Positions 16,933 through 26,190 of a stretch of 64,000 nt of DNA are shown here, one piece after another. The notes below the pieces were generated by a model. The model saw only the letters and a list, made by a program, of their open reading frames with translations, ran no database searches and had not been told where the DNA came from. Made by a program: the position numbers and the translations under genes. Positions within the stretch are counted from its first letter, which is position 1; each line of letters begins with the position of its first letter. This DNA is from Hymenobacter sp. YIM 151858-1 (GTDB taxonomy: Bacteria > Bacteroidota > Bacteroidia > Cytophagales > Hymenobacteraceae), in NCBI RefSeq assembly GCF_025979705.1, contig NZ_CP110136.1:558001-622000 (forward strand), written 5' to 3'.

Positions 16933-19464
16933 ATGCCCCCGTTGGTAACTCAGCCCGAAACTTTGCCCGCTGGCCTTTCGGCTGCCGAGGTGCAGCACCA
17001 GCGGCAGCGCTTCGGGCGCAACACGGTGGCGCAAGCCCAGCGCAGCAGCCTTTGGGCCAGCCTGCGCCGCCTGGCCGCCGAACCCATGTTTGTGCTGCTG
17101 GTGGTTACGGCGGGCCTGTATTTGCTGATGGGTAGCCGGGCCGAAGCCCTTACGCTGCTCGGGGCCACGGGGCTGGTGGCGGGCATTTCGCTGTACCAGG
17201 AAGCCCGGAGCGACCGGGCGCTGCAAGCCCTGAAAGCCCTGACGCAGCCGCGCGCTCGGGTACGGCGCCAAGGCAAGGAGCAAGAGCTGGCCGCCGAAGA
17301 AGTGGTGGTAGGCGACGTATTGGTAATTACCGAAGGCGAGCAGGTAGTGGCCGATGGCCTGCTGCTGCAAGCCCACGATTTGCTCACCGACGAGTCATTC
17401 CTGACCGGCGAGTCGCTGCCGGTGGCGAAGGCCGTCGACGGGGCGGAGCAGGTGTATGCGGGCTCTACCGTTGCGCGTGGCACCGCCGTGGCCCGGGTGG
17501 CAGCCGTGGGCGCACGCACGCGCCTCGGGCGCATCGGCGGGCTGATTGGCGAGGTACAGGCTCCCGCCACGCCGCTGCAAAGGCAAATTGCCCTGTTTGT
17601 GCGCCGCATGGCGCTGGTGGGCGGCGTGGCTTTTGCGCTGGTGTGGGCCTACAACTGGTGGGAGTCGGGCAGTGTGCTGCACGGGCTGCTGCACGGCCTT
17701 ACGCTGGCCATGGCCATTTTGCCCGAAGAAATTCCGGCGGCCCTGGCGGCTTTTATGGCCCTGGGTGCGTGGCGCCTGATGCGCAGCGGCATTCTCACCA
17801 AGCAACCCCAAACCGTCGAAACCCTCGGCTCGGCCACCGTTATCTGCGTCGATAAAACCGGCACGCTCACCCAAAACCGGATGGCGCTTACCCAGCTGTA
17901 CTGCCCCGGCCAAACGGCCCCCCGGGCCTTGGCTGCGCCCCCGCACCTAGGGCCCGCCGAAGCCGAGCTGCTGACCACGGCCATGTGGGCCAGCGAGCCG
18001 CAGCCCTTCGACCCGATGGAGCAAGCCGTGCACGCGGCTTATGCCGCCACCGCCGCCACCGACGAGCGGCCCGCCTACGCGCTGGTGCACGAGTACCCCC
18101 TGGGCGGGCAGCCTCTGCTCATGACGCACGTTTTCGCCAACGCCGCCGGCCGGCACATAGTAGCGGCCAAGGGTGCCCCCGAAGGGGTAATTGGCCGGTG
18201 CCAGCTGCCGCCCGCCGAGCGGGCCGCTGCCCTAGGTGCCCTGCAGCAAATGGCCGCGGCCGGCCTGCGCGTGTTGGGCGTGGCCAGCGCCGAGCTGAGT
18301 ACAGCCGACTACCCCGCCACCCAAGAGGAGTTTAAGTGGCGGTTCCGAGGCCTCGTGGGGTTCAGCGACCCGCCCAAAACCAGCACCGCGCCCGTACTGC
18401 AGCAGTTTTACCAGGCGGGCATTCAGGTAAAAATGATTACCGGCGACAACGCCCTGACCGCCGTGAGCATAGCCCGGCAGGTGGGCCTGCAGCAGCCCGA
18501 GCCGGTGCTAACCGGGGCCGAGGTAACGGCCATGCCCGCGGCCGAGCTGCGCCGGCGGGTAACGGGCGTCAATGTTTTCGCGCGCATGTTTCCTGAGGCC
18601 AAGCTGCGCGTGGTAGAAGCCCTGAAGGCCAACGGCGAAGTAGTAGCCATGACGGGCGACGGCGTAAACGACGCCCCCGCCCTCAAGGCCGCGCACATTG
18701 GCGTGGCCATGGGGCAGCGCGGCACCGAGCTGGCCCGCCAGGCCGCCGCCCTGGTGCTGCCCAACGACGAGCTGACGGGTATGGTAACGGCCATCGGTTT
18801 CGGGCGACGCATCTATGCGAACCTCAAGAAGGCCGTGCAGTACATCATCGCCATTCACATCCCGCTGATTTTGGCCGTGCTGGTGCCCTCGCTGCTGGGC
18901 TGGCAGTACCCGGTGCTGCTGGGGCCGGTGCACGTAATTTTTCTGGAGCTGCTGATGGGCCCTACCTGCTCCATCGTGTTCGAAAACGAGCCCATGGAAG
19001 CCGGCACCCTGCAGCAACCGCCGAGGCCCGTTACGGCCACCTTCATGTCGGTGCGCGAGCTGGGACTGAGCCTGGTGCAGGGTGGGGCAGTAGCATTGGG
19101 GGTACTGGGCCTGGGCTATTACGCGCAGGCGCAACAGGGGAGCGAGGCACTGGTGCGTACGGTGGTTTTCAGCACGCTTGTGCTGGCCAACGCCCTGCTT
19201 ACGGTGGTAAGCCGCTCGCGCCGCCACACGCTGCTTACCACGTGGCGCTACCGCAACGCCTTGCTGCTGCTGGCCCTGCTGATAACCCTAGGTGCCCTGG
19301 CGCTGTGCCAGGCGGTGCCGGCCCTGCGGCAGCTGTTTGTGCTGGTGCCGCTGGCGGGGGCACAATGGGCGGGCTGCGGGGCAGTAGCGGCTGCCTGTAC
19401 TTTGTGGTTCGAGCTGTACAAGGCATGGCGCTACCGGGCGTACGCCTCGGCGCTGGGCACCTAG
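16933..19464 (+). CDS. P-type cation-translocating ATPase (calcium/cation type)
   Basis: An 843-residue P2-type ATPase, an ATP-driven cation pump in the inner membrane. Visible landmarks are the actuator TGES motif (about residue 158), the membrane motif PEEIP (about 264, in place of the classical PEGLP), the phosphorylation motif DKTGTLT with Asp307, a short nucleotide-binding domain with KGAPEGV, and the hinge TGDGVNDAPALKAA (about 574). A C-terminal block of membrane helices follows. No N-terminal heavy-metal-binding domain is present. The ion is probably Ca2+ or another divalent cation, but PEEIP-type members are not well characterised. The stop codon TAG is part of CCTAGG. Confidence 0.9.
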   Translation: MPPLVTQPETLPAGLSAAEVQHQRQRFGRNTVAQAQRSSLWASLRRLAAEPMFVLLVVTAGLYLLMGSRAEALTLLGATGLVAGISLYQEARSDRALQALKALTQPRARVRRQGKEQELAAEEVVVGDVLVITEGEQVVADGLLLQAHDLLTDESFLTGESLPVAKAVDGAEQVYAGSTVARGTAVARVAAVGARTRLGRIGGLIGEVQAPATPLQRQIALFVRRMALVGGVAFALVWAYNWWESGSVLHGLLHGLTLAMAILPEEIPAALAAFMALGAWRLMRSGILTKQPQTVETLGSATVICVDKTGTLTQNRMALTQLYCPGQTAPRALAAPPHLGPAEAELLTTAMWASEPQPFDPMEQAVHAAYAATAATDERPAYALVHEYPLGGQPLLMTHVFANAAGRHIVAAKGAPEGVIGRCQLPPAERAAALGALQQMAAAGLRVLGVASAELSTADYPATQEEFKWRFRGLVGFSDPPKTSTAPVLQQFYQAGIQVKMITGDNALTAVSIARQVGLQQPEPVLTGAEVTAMPAAELRRRVTGVNVFARMFPEAKLRVVEALKANGEVVAMTGDGVNDAPALKAAHIGVAMGQRGTELARQAAALVLPNDELTGMVTAIGFGRRIYANLKKAVQYIIAIHIPLILAVLVPSLLGWQYPVLLGPVHVIFLELLMGPTCSIVFENEPMEAGTLQQPPRPVTATFMSVRELGLSLVQGGAVALGVLGLGYYAQAQQGSEALVRTVVFSTLVLANALLTVVSRSRRHTLLTTWRYRNALLLLALLITLGALALCQAVPALRQLFVLVPLAGAQWAGCGAVAAACTLWFELYKAWRYRAYASALGT

Positions 19465-19516
19465 GGCCCCGGCGCCAAGCAAGGGGCAAGGGCTGATGCA
19501 GACCCCGTGCTCAGGC

Positions 19517-20299
19517 TTAGCTTGGATGCGTTAGGCTTGCCGGTTCGTGGTCGAGGGCCTGGATTTGTGCCCGGTACTCGGCGGGCAGCAGGCCGGTTTT
19601 GGCCCACTGGCTGAGCTTGAGGTGCTGCGTGCGGCGGTACAGCGGCACTGCCGGGCGCAGCCACGGAAACCGGCCCAGCGGCAGCAAACGGCGCACCGGC
19701 GCGGGGGCTACCAGCAATTGGGCCTGCCGCAGCAATTGGTAGCGCAAGGGCCCCAGGTGGCGGCGGTACTGGCGGTAAAGGTCGGTGGTGAAGCGGCTGT
19801 GCTCGAGGTGCTCGGCGAGGTGCTGCTCGCGCATGGGCACCCACTCGGCGTAAGTGGCGGGCAGGCCGGGTATGCCCATGCGCCGGCCCACGCGCCCGAA
19901 CACGTCAAACACTTCTTCCTTTTCGGGCAGCGTGAGGGGGCGCTCCAGCAGCTCGTAGGCCCGGATGGAGTAATCGATCAGCATAAACAGCACGTCGCGG
20001 TAGGCCCAGTCGGGAATGGCGGCGCCGCGCTTGGCCTCCACGCCGGCATGAATGGCGGCAATGGTATCGATGGCGCGTTCGGCCGCTGCGCGCGGAGCAA
20101 ACACGATGCGGCGGGCGTACTCCACCGTCGAGAACAGCCGGGCCAGCGGATCGGCGGGCAGCCGCCCCGTGAAGTACAGCCAATCGATGGCCTTGTTGAG
20201 GGCAAACTCAGCCGCCGCGCCGGCAAACACAATGAGCACCGTGTCGGCTTTGCCCCAAATGGCGCGCACTACCGAGTGCCTGGCAACAAAATACTCCAT
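19517..20299 (-). CDS. Oxygenase MpaB family protein (DUF2236)
   Basis: A 260-residue protein of the MpaB/DUF2236 family. Features are the early IWGKADTVLIVFAGAAAEFA segment, a central RLFSTVEYARRIVFAPRAAAERAI segment, a His in AAIHAGVEAKRG, and a C-terminal REQHLAEHLEHSRFTTD region. Some fungal and bacterial family members are haem-dependent oxygenases, for example the latex-clearing proteins; the substrate here is unknown. Starts at 20299 (MEYFV) or 20305 (MGMEYFV) are equally plausible. It is convergent with the ATPase and divergent from the lacI-type gene. Confidence 0.75.
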   Translation of the reverse strand: MEYFVARHSVVRAIWGKADTVLIVFAGAAAEFALNKAIDWLYFTGRLPADPLARLFSTVEYARRIVFAPRAAAERAIDTIAAIHAGVEAKRGAAIPDWAYRDVLFMLIDYSIRAYELLERPLTLPEKEEVFDVFGRVGRRMGIPGLPATYAEWVPMREQHLAEHLEHSRFTTDLYRQYRRHLGPLRYQLLRQAQLLVAPAPVRRLLPLGRFPWLRPAVPLYRRTQHLKLSQWAKTGLLPAEYRAQIQALDHEPASLTHPS

Positions 20300-20511
20300 A
20301 CCCATGCAAAGCAAATTGCGGCGGCGCCGCGTTCAATCTGGCGCCGTACACCCGGCTATTTCAGCTAGTTTAGCATGTTTGCACCTAGGTACTGCTCCGG
20401 CGTACCCGTAAGTTTTATCTTGTATTCTGGCTTGCGTGTTTCCGAACCGGCTGCCGGTTATGAATTTTGCATACCCGACGTGCGGTTTTCTCTCGTGCGC
20501 CCCGTCCTCCT

Positions 20512-21570
20512 ATGTCAGCCAAAAAGCACCAAGCTTCTATCCGGGATATAGCCCGCCAGCTCAATCTGTCTACCTCCACCGTGTCGCGCGCGTTGTCCGA
20601 TCACAAAGACATCAGCGACGCCACCAAGGCGCGGGTGCAGCAGCTGGCGCAGGAGCTCAACTACCGGCCCAACCAGCTGGCCGCCGCCCTGCGCAAGGGC
20701 CGCAGCCAAACCATCGGCGTTATCGTGCCGCACATCAAAGGCTACTTTTTCCCGGCCGTGATGAACGGCATCGAGAAGGTGGCCACGCAGGAGGGCTTTA
20801 AGGTGATGATGTGCCAGAGCAACGAGGACCTGGGGCGCGAGCAGCAAAACGTAGAGGCCTTGCTCGACGCGCAGGTGGAGGGCATTTTGGTATCGGTATC
20901 GGCCACTACGTTCAAGGAAGTTGCCCACTTCGAGCAGGTGCGGCGCCACGGCACGCCGCTGGTCTTCTTCGACCGGGTGCCCGAGCTGGAGCAAAGCATG
21001 GCCGTTATCCTCGACGACTTTCAGGGCGCCTACCAGGCCACCACGCACCTCATCGAGCAGGGCTGCACGCGCATTGCCCACCTGGCCGGGCCGCAGCACC
21101 TCAACACCAGCCGCAACCGCTTTTTGGGCTACCGCGAGGCGTTGCAGGCCCACGGTTTGCCCTTCGACGAGCAGTGGGTGTTTTCGCTGCCCGCCCTCAC
21201 GCACGAGGCCGGTCGCCAGGCAATGCAGCACCTGCTGAGCCTCCAGGCCAACTTCGACGGCATCTTCGCCGCCTACGCCATCCCGACGGTAGGCGCTTTG
21301 GAGGTGCTGCGCGAGCACGGCCTGCGCGTGCCCCACGACGTGGCCCTCGACTGCTTCAGCAACGAGCCCTTTACGCTGATGACGCAGCCCCGCCTGACGG
21401 TGGTCGATCAGCGGGCCGAGCAAATGGGCGAAACCGCCGTGCGCCTGTTTTTGCAGCTGCTGAAGCGCGGCCCCGAGTACACGCCGCCCCACGTAATCCT
21501 GAAGCCCGAGCTGATCGTGCGCGAGTCGTCGTTGCCGCGCCCGCAGGAGCAAGTGCTGGCCCGGTTGTAA
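20512..21570 (+). CDS. LacI family transcriptional regulator (copy 1)
   Basis: A 352-residue LacI/GalR repressor. The N-terminal HTH is SIRDIARQLNLSTSTVSRALSD, followed by the hinge NYRPNQLAAALRKGRS. A periplasmic-binding-protein-like effector domain starts QTIGVIVPHIKGYFF, with FFDRVPE and HLIEQGCTRIAHLAGP. Effectors are typically sugars or nucleotides. No sugar-utilisation genes are adjacent, so it may act at a distance. It is clearly paralogous to the regulator at 27295-28332, sharing DVTKARVQ-like and LNYxPNxLAAALRKGRS segments. ATG 20512 is chosen because it starts at the conserved SAKKHQASIRDIA region. Confidence 0.92.
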   Translation: MSAKKHQASIRDIARQLNLSTSTVSRALSDHKDISDATKARVQQLAQELNYRPNQLAAALRKGRSQTIGVIVPHIKGYFFPAVMNGIEKVATQEGFKVMMCQSNEDLGREQQNVEALLDAQVEGILVSVSATTFKEVAHFEQVRRHGTPLVFFDRVPELEQSMAVILDDFQGAYQATTHLIEQGCTRIAHLAGPQHLNTSRNRFLGYREALQAHGLPFDEQWVFSLPALTHEAGRQAMQHLLSLQANFDGIFAAYAIPTVGALEVLREHGLRVPHDVALDCFSNEPFTLMTQPRLTVVDQRAEQMGETAVRLFLQLLKRGPEYTPPHVILKPELIVRESSLPRPQEQVLARL

Positions 21571-21594
21571 GCGTGTGGGCCGTTCCCTCGGCTG

Positions 21595-21620
21595 TCATTG
21601 CGAGCCAAGCGAAGCAATCG
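21595..21620. repeat. Short REP-like palindrome
   Basis: CATTGCGAGCCAAGCGAAGCAATC is an imperfect palindrome (ATTGCGAG ... GAAGCAAT) of a kind dispersed between bacterial genes. It lies 25 nt after the lacI-type stop codon. Confidence 0.5.
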
Positions 21621-21688
21621 GGCCTTGGCGGGGCACAACTGTACAGCCAGCGCTGAGCAAAAATGTACTTAGGGCGGTGTAGGGCGCC

Positions 21689-21911
21689 GTAGCGCGGACT
21701 TTGCAGTCCGCGTCCCCGGATAGTAAAATCAATCGTTGCCGGCAGCGCATGTAGCGCGGGCTTCAGCCCGCGTTTGTCAGAACGAAATCGTTGGGGTGAA
21801 ACCGCGCAGCACCACTCGTTCACGCCAACGCGGGCTGAAGCCCGCGCTACATTTCCCTAGGTCAACGATTAAATTACTATCCGGGAACGCGGACTACAAA
21901 GTCCGCGCTAC
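21689..21911. repeat. Large nested inverted-repeat element (TGTAGCGCGG family), copy A
   Basis: Two arms of about 85 nt (21689-21775 and 21826-21911) are inverted copies. The outer 38 nt match at 36 of 38 positions. Each arm contains two mini-hairpins: CGCGGACT/AGTCCGCG, then CGCGGGCT/AGCCCGCG. The ends read GTAGCGCGG. The ~50-nt centre holds no gene. It sits between the convergent lacI-type and amidohydrolase genes. The structure resembles REP/BIME-type or MITE-like elements; no transposase is encoded. Confidence 0.85.
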
Positions 21912-21928
21912 ATCGCGCTACTGCCGCG

Positions 21929-23374
21929 CTAATCCCGGTAGTTAAGCGCCGGCTTGCGGTTGCCGAGCAGGGGCTTGTACTGGTAGCTGTCCACATCTTG
22001 CTTGAACTCCTCTTTGGCCTGGCTAAGCAGGGCAGGGTTGGTGAACAGATCGAGGGCCGTCAGGGTCATCGTTTTGGCGGCTACCAACATGCCTTTCGTG
22101 CCGATTTCGGTGCCGCCGCACGCCACGGCCTGCCAGCTGTGCGCGGCGGTGCCGGGCACCCACGTGGCGGCCTCCAGGCCCACGGTGGGCACGGCGTAGC
22201 TTACATCGCCCACATCGGTGCTGCCGCCGCCCTCGTGCATGGTGTAGGGCCCGATGCCGGCCGCGGCCTCGAGCGGCGGGGCCGGAAACCCGAACGATGC
22301 CTGAATTTTGCGCCCGAACTCCTGCTCCTGCGAGGTGTATTGCACGCCGCCCACGCGCTCAAGGTTTTGCTGCAGGGCTTTCGCCAGGGTTTCGTTGAGC
22401 AGCAAATCGTGGGTGCCGCCAATGATTTCGTACTCCATGGTGGTGCCGGTGCCCAGTGCGGCACCTTCGGCGGCCTTCACCACGCGGTTGAAAATGGCGG
22501 CCACCTCGTCCTTTTTGGGGTGGCGCACATAGTAATACACCTCGGCGTAATCGGGCACCACGTTGGGCGCTTTGCCGCCGCTGGTAATTACGTAGTGAAT
22601 GCGGGTTTCCTGCGGCACGTGTTCGCGCATCAGATTTACCATGTGGTTCATGGCTTCCACAGCATCGAGGCCGCTGCGGCCGCGCTCGGGCGCCATGGCC
22701 GCGTGCGCCGACACTCCCCGGAAGCGAAACTTGGCCGATGAGTTGGCCAGGTAATTATTGAGCATGGTGCGGTTTTCGTTGGCGGGGTGCCAGTGCACCA
22801 CGGCATCCACGTCCTTAAAAAGCCCGTCGCGCACCATGTATACCTTGCCGCTGCCGCCCTCTTCGGCGGGCGTGCCATACACCCGGATGGTGCCTTTCAG
22901 CTTGTGCTGCTGCAGCAATTTCTTCAGCTCGATGCCCGCCGCCACGCTGGCCGCCCCAAACAAGTGGTGCCCGCAGCCGTGGCCCGCGTCGCGGCCCGCC
23001 ACGGCCTGCTTGGCCGGGGTGGCCTGCTGCGAAAGGCCCGGCAGCGCGTCGAACTCAGCCAAAATGCCAATTACCGGTTCGCCGCTGCCGTAGCTGGCCA
23101 CAAATGCCGTCGGAATTTCGGCCACGCCGGCCTGCACGCTGAAACCGTTGGCGCGCAGGGTTTTCTGCAGCAGGGCCGAGCTGCGGGTTTCTTTGTAGCC
23201 TACCTCGGCAAAATCCCAGATCTGCAGGGCCACTTTGCGGTACTCGGCGTAGCTGCCCTCCAGGTCTTTCAGGGCCTGTTGTTTCAGGGCTTCCACGGGA
23301 GTGGTATCGGCCGGGCCCGAGGCCGCGGTGAGCAGCAGCGTGCCCAGCAACAGCGCGGCGGTAGCATTTCGCAT
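21929..23374 (-). CDS. Secreted M20-family amidohydrolase (AbgB-like)
   Basis: A 481-residue metal-dependent amidohydrolase with a signal peptide (MRNATAALLLGTLLLTAASG). M20 landmarks are FAEVGYKETRSS, GILAEFDALPG, DAGHGCGHHLFG (metal ligands, where many M20D members have GHACGHD), GTPAEEGGSGK and the dimerisation-domain HAAMAPERGRSGLDAVEAM. A second catalytic-domain half with MHEGGGSTDVGDVSYAVPT closes the site. It is most like AbgB, the p-aminobenzoyl-glutamate hydrolase subunit, but exported, so a dipeptide or N-acyl amino acid substrate is inferred. The shorter start is used because it opens the signal peptide; 23410 is the longest option. Confidence 0.88.
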   Translation of the reverse strand: MRNATAALLLGTLLLTAASGPADTTPVEALKQQALKDLEGSYAEYRKVALQIWDFAEVGYKETRSSALLQKTLRANGFSVQAGVAEIPTAFVASYGSGEPVIGILAEFDALPGLSQQATPAKQAVAGRDAGHGCGHHLFGAASVAAGIELKKLLQQHKLKGTIRVYGTPAEEGGSGKVYMVRDGLFKDVDAVVHWHPANENRTMLNNYLANSSAKFRFRGVSAHAAMAPERGRSGLDAVEAMNHMVNLMREHVPQETRIHYVITSGGKAPNVVPDYAEVYYYVRHPKKDEVAAIFNRVVKAAEGAALGTGTTMEYEIIGGTHDLLLNETLAKALQQNLERVGGVQYTSQEQEFGRKIQASFGFPAPPLEAAAGIGPYTMHEGGGSTDVGDVSYAVPTVGLEAATWVPGTAAHSWQAVACGGTEIGTKGMLVAAKTMTLTALDLFTNPALLSQAKEEFKQDVDSYQYKPLLGNRKPALNYRD

Positions 23375-23560
23375 GTGGTGCAGGAAGATTAAGAGCTGAA
23401 AAAGGAGCAAGCAAAGCGGGCGGCGGCGCTCAAATTAGCGGAAACGCAGCAGCATTCGGCAGCGGCCGCCTGCCGCGCTGCTCCACGGCGCCAGGCACCT
23501 AGGGCCAGGAATGGCTGCCATCAGCCGCAAGCCAGCATACCACCTAGGCGCAGAAGAATA

Positions 23561-23666
23561 TGTAGCGCGGAAATCCGTTCCGCGACGCGCTGCAGGCGCG
23601 TATGTGGTTCTGCGCTTTATTGCATACGCGCTCAAGGCGCGTCGTGGAACGGATTTCCGCGCTACA
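23561..23666. repeat. Large inverted-repeat element (TGTAGCGCGG family), copy B
   Basis: Thirty-nt arms (23561-23590 and 23637-23666) match at 29 of 30 positions as an inverted pair, beginning and ending TGTAGCGCGG. An inner pair GCGCGTATG / CATACGCGC nests inside. It lies in the divergent promoter region between the amidohydrolase and the antiporter. It shares termini with copy A, but the inner sequence differs (CGGAAATCCGTTCCGCG versus CGGACTTTGCAGTCCGCG). Confidence 0.85.
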
Positions 23667-23770
23667 AAAGCTCTTGACTAAACCCTGGGCCGGTTGGCCG
23701 CTTCGCCCGAAAGTACGTAGGTAAGCGCGTCGCACTGCTGCTTACGGGCAGCAAAACCACACCGCCGTCG

Positions 23771-25060
23771 ATGTCGCTTTATCCTGTTTTGCTGGCTGTG
23801 CTGGGCATAGCCATTCTGGGGGTTTCCTGGCTGCCTTCGTTGCTCGCCAAGTATCCGCTTTCGTATCCCGTGCTGTTCATCGCCTTCGGGCTGGGCGTGT
23901 ATTTGCTGCCCCTCGATTGGCCCGCGGCCGAGCCGCTGCTGCACAAGCCGCTGGTAACGCACTTGTCCGAAATCTGCGTGATTGTGGCCCTTACGGGCAC
24001 CGGGCTCAAAATCGACCGGCCTTTTTCCGTCCGAACGTGGCGCACGCCCTTGCTGCTGGTGTTGGTGCTGATGATTTTGAGCATCGGGGGGCTTACGGCC
24101 GTGGCCTGGGGCGTGGCGGGCCTGAGCGTGGCCTCGGCGCTGCTGCTGGCCGCAGCCCTGGCGCCCACCGACCCCGTGCTGGCCGGCGACGTGCAGGTGG
24201 GCGACCCCGGCGAAGGCCGCGAAGACAACGTGCGGTTTTCCCTGACCGGCGAGGCCGGCCTGAACGACGGCCTGGCCTTCCCGTTCGTGTACCTGGCCAT
24301 TGCCCTGCTGCCCGCGGCCGAGCCGCTTTCCGAGCGGGTGCTGCAGTGGGCCTGGTACGATGTGCTGTACCGCACGGCGGCGGGCATTGGGGTGGGGTGG
24401 CTGTCGGGCAAGCTGCTGTCGTACCTGATCTTCAACCTGCCTAAGCAAATCAGCATCAAGCCCAGCGGTTACGGCTTTGTGGCTCTGGCTATTACGCTTA
24501 CCAGCTACGGCCTTACAGAGCTGCTGCACGGCTACGGTTTCCTGGCTGTGTTTGTGGCGGCCATTACGGTGCGCAGCCGCGAGCGGAAGCACGAGTACCA
24601 CCGCCAGATGCACGCCTTCACCGACCAGATGGAGCGCGTGCTGATCGTGATTATTCTGGTGTTGTTCGGCGGCAGCCTGGCCAGCGGCCTGCTGAAACCG
24701 CTAACCTGGCCGGGCGCGGCCGTGGGGGTGCTGCTGGTGTTGGTAATCAGGCCGTTGGCGGGCTACCTCACGCTGCTCGGCGATAAGCAGGTAAACCGGG
24801 CCGAGCGGTGGGTTATTGCCTTCTTCGGCATCCGCGGCATCGGCTCGGTTTTCTACCTGAGCTTTGGCCTGGAGAAAGGCCAGTTCGACCACGCCGAGGA
24901 GCTGTGGGCCATTTTGGGTTTCAGTATGTTGCTTTCGATAACCCTGCACGGGGTGCTGGCCACGCCCGTGATGAACTGGCTCGACCGCCGGCACGGCCGC
25001 CCCACCGCCGAGGAGCACGAGCAGCAGCTGGAAGAAGCCGAAACCCAGGCCGCCGACTAA
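23771..25060 (+). CDS. Cation:proton antiporter (CPA1/NhaP-like)
   Basis: A 429-residue polytopic membrane protein with about 12 hydrophobic segments, an Na+(K+)/H+ exchanger of the CPA1 group. Diagnostic residues are in ALAPTDPVLAGDVQVG and LTGEAGLNDGLAFPFVYLA, the latter with the Asn-Asp pair that forms the ion-binding site. A late GIRGIGSVFYLSFGLE segment is also typical. The Gln/Glu-rich C-terminus (EEHEQQLEEAETQ) is cytosolic. It has a single-gene layout; its promoter region carries repeat copy B. Confidence 0.92.
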   Translation: MSLYPVLLAVLGIAILGVSWLPSLLAKYPLSYPVLFIAFGLGVYLLPLDWPAAEPLLHKPLVTHLSEICVIVALTGTGLKIDRPFSVRTWRTPLLLVLVLMILSIGGLTAVAWGVAGLSVASALLLAAALAPTDPVLAGDVQVGDPGEGREDNVRFSLTGEAGLNDGLAFPFVYLAIALLPAAEPLSERVLQWAWYDVLYRTAAGIGVGWLSGKLLSYLIFNLPKQISIKPSGYGFVALAITLTSYGLTELLHGYGFLAVFVAAITVRSRERKHEYHRQMHAFTDQMERVLIVIILVLFGGSLASGLLKPLTWPGAAVGVLLVLVIRPLAGYLTLLGDKQVNRAERWVIAFFGIRGIGSVFYLSFGLEKGQFDHAEELWAILGFSMLLSITLHGVLATPVMNWLDRRHGRPTAEEHEQQLEEAETQAAD

Positions 25061-25153
25061 ATGCCGCGCTGGCTCGGGGCCGCCCCGGCCAGTGCCGCGC
25101 ACCAAGCGCCGCCCTAGGTGCCGCGGCCCGAAACGGCGGCCGGCACCTAGGAC

Positions 25154-26068
25154 TCACGACAACGGCTCGGGAGCGGCGGTGCCGGCGGGCTTGCTGCCGT
25201 CGTGCGGCAGCGGGATAAACGCGTGGTTGTCGGTGGGCGGCAGGGCAATGCGGCCGGCCTGCCAGTCGGCCTTGGCCTGCTCAATCCGCTCGCGCCTCGA
25301 CGACACGAAGTTCCACCAGATAAACCGCTCGCCTAGGTGTTCGCCGCCCAGCAGCATCAGGGTGCTGGCTTCGCGGGCGCGCACCACGGGGTCCTGGCCC
25401 GCCGAAAACACCAGCAGCTGGCCCGCCGTGTAGGTGCGGCCGCTTACCTCCAGGCTGCCTTTGGCCACGTAGGCGCCGCGCTCGGCGTGGCCTTGCGGCA
25501 GGCCAAACCGGGCGCCGGGCTGCAGCACCACGTGCAGGTAAAACAACGGCGAGTGCGTGCGCACCGCGTTGTGCAGGCCGTAGGCGTGGCCGGCAATCAG
25601 GCGCATCCACACGCCCGTATCCGTAAACACGGGCAGCTCGTGGGGCTGGTAGTTCACGAAGGAGGGCGCGGTTTCCTCGTCGGCAGCGGGCAGGGCTACC
25701 CACGTTTGAATCATTTCGAGGTTTCCGCCAGCCAGCGCCGCCGGGTCTTCAAACCGCTCGGAGTGCGCAATGCCGCTGCCGGCCGTCATCCAGTTTACCT
25801 CGCCGGGCCTGATGATTTGCTCCACGCCCAGGCTGTCGCGGTGCGTAACCTGCCCGCCAAACAGGTAGCTCACCGTCGAAAGGCCGATGTGCGGGTGCGG
25901 CAGCACATCGAGGTTGGGCAGCTGCTCAGGGGCCAGGTTCACGGGCCCCGCGTGGTCCATAAAAATAAACGGCCCCACCATACGGCGCATCCGAAAGGGC
26001 AGAATCCGGCGCACGTTGAACCCGGCACTGATAGCGGCCGGGCGGGCATCAATCACTAAATCGAGCAT
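25154..26068 (-). CDS. Pirin family protein
   Basis: A 304-residue bicupin. The N-terminal cupin has LPHPHIGLSTVSYLFGGQVTHRDS and SGIAHSERF, which together supply the three His and one Glu iron ligands known from human pirin and YhhW. The C-terminal cupin begins FYLHVVLQPGARFGLPQ. Bacterial pirins are reported as quercetin dioxygenases or redox-linked regulators; the role here is unknown. It is cytosolic and monocistronic. A CCTAGG site lies 8 nt beyond the stop codon. Confidence 0.92.
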   Translation of the reverse strand: MLDLVIDARPAAISAGFNVRRILPFRMRRMVGPFIFMDHAGPVNLAPEQLPNLDVLPHPHIGLSTVSYLFGGQVTHRDSLGVEQIIRPGEVNWMTAGSGIAHSERFEDPAALAGGNLEMIQTWVALPAADEETAPSFVNYQPHELPVFTDTGVWMRLIAGHAYGLHNAVRTHSPLFYLHVVLQPGARFGLPQGHAERGAYVAKGSLEVSGRTYTAGQLLVFSAGQDPVVRAREASTLMLLGGEHLGERFIWWNFVSSRRERIEQAKADWQAGRIALPPTDNHAFIPLPHDGSKPAGTAAPEPLS

Positions 26069-26190
26069 GGCGGCAGGTAGTTTGGGTGCGGCAAAGCCAG
26101 CATTTTGGGCTGGGCCGACAGCTTAATCTACAAATACTTACCACACGGCCGGCCACCAACTAGCACCGCACGCCGCCCGGGGCGCAAGCC

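Noticed and set aside
21371-21823. 150-codon minus-strand frame over the end of the lacI-type gene and repeat A
   Set aside because: It overlaps a well-supported gene and then reads through repeat DNA.
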